6,028 nucleotides of DNA from an uncultured Pseudomonas sp. (GTDB lineage: Bacteria > Pseudomonadota > Gammaproteobacteria > Pseudomonadales > Pseudomonadaceae). The position numbers were made by a program, and so were the translations under genes. The stretch's first letter is position 1; every line of letters begins with the position of its first letter. The stretch spans positions 1-6,028 of the forward strand of contig CAMPJN010000246.1 of NCBI GenBank assembly GCA_946886875.1, written 5' to 3'. The notes beneath the pieces are model-generated. The model made no database searches. It was not told where the DNA came from and worked only from the letters and a program-made list of their open reading frames with translations. Shown here piece after piece: positions 5,980 to 6,028 of this stretch.

Positions 5980-6028
5980 TTACTTGCGGCTGGCTTTTTC
6001 CAGCATACGCAGAGCGCGCTCATTGGCT
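5980..6028 (-). CDS. oprI: C-terminal end of major outer-membrane lipoprotein OprI (partial)
   Basis: The last 15 codons and the TAA stop (5982-5980) are present; the gene continues past the window edge. They encode ANERALRMLEKASRK, which matches the C-terminus of Pseudomonas OprI, the short trimeric coiled-coil lipoprotein equivalent to E. coli Lpp. The alanine/leucine heptad pattern fits the coiled coil. The final lysine is the residue that, in Lpp, is joined to peptidoglycan DAP by an L,D-transpeptidase. It converges on the transpeptidase gene across 130 bp. The signal peptide, lipobox and promoter lie outside the window, so they cannot be checked here. Confidence 0.9.
   Translation of the reverse strand, partial: ANERALRMLEKASRK

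Overview
This window reads as ordinary chromosomal DNA of a Pseudomonas-type gammaproteobacterium. The evidence is GC-rich coding, a greB with the MSRYRPPR start I associate with fluorescent pseudomonads, a TesA very close to the P. aeruginosa esterase, and a terminal fragment that matches the C-terminus of the Pseudomonas lipoprotein OprI. I recall the same gene order around oprI and tesA in P. aeruginosa PAO1, from memory only. There are no mobile elements, tRNAs, rRNAs, CRISPR arrays or signs of recent transfer.

Layout. Bases 1-111 (+) are the 3' end of an unrecognised gene. It converges, 11 bp apart, on greB (123-620, -), a transcript-cleavage factor. Upstream of greB on the same strand are a large FtsX/MacB-type ABC permease (694-3198, -) and its ATPase (3198-3881, -), joined by a TGATG stop/start overlap. 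The three probably form one leftward unit. Only 10 bp separates the ATPase start from the divergent tesA (3892-4497, +), a periplasmic SGNH esterase/lysophospholipase. Then come a small cysteine-containing protein of unknown function (4555-4836, +) and an exported L,D-transpeptidase with a LysM-like region (4905-5849, +). The window ends in the last 15 codons of oprI (5980-6028, -), convergent with the transpeptidase.

The 130-bp gap between the transpeptidase and oprI holds two back-to-back intrinsic terminators, one per strand. Their T and A tracts are the outer arms of a third inverted repeat between them.

Biologically this is mostly an envelope cluster: an ABC system of the lipoprotein/lipid extraction superfamily, a periplasmic lipid esterase, and a peptidoglycan L,D-transpeptidase beside the lipoprotein whose C-terminal lysine is its plausible substrate. 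I see no clearly novel system. The items most worth checking are the enzyme/substrate pairing, the terminator architecture, the tight tesA/ATPase divergence and the uncharacterised small protein.
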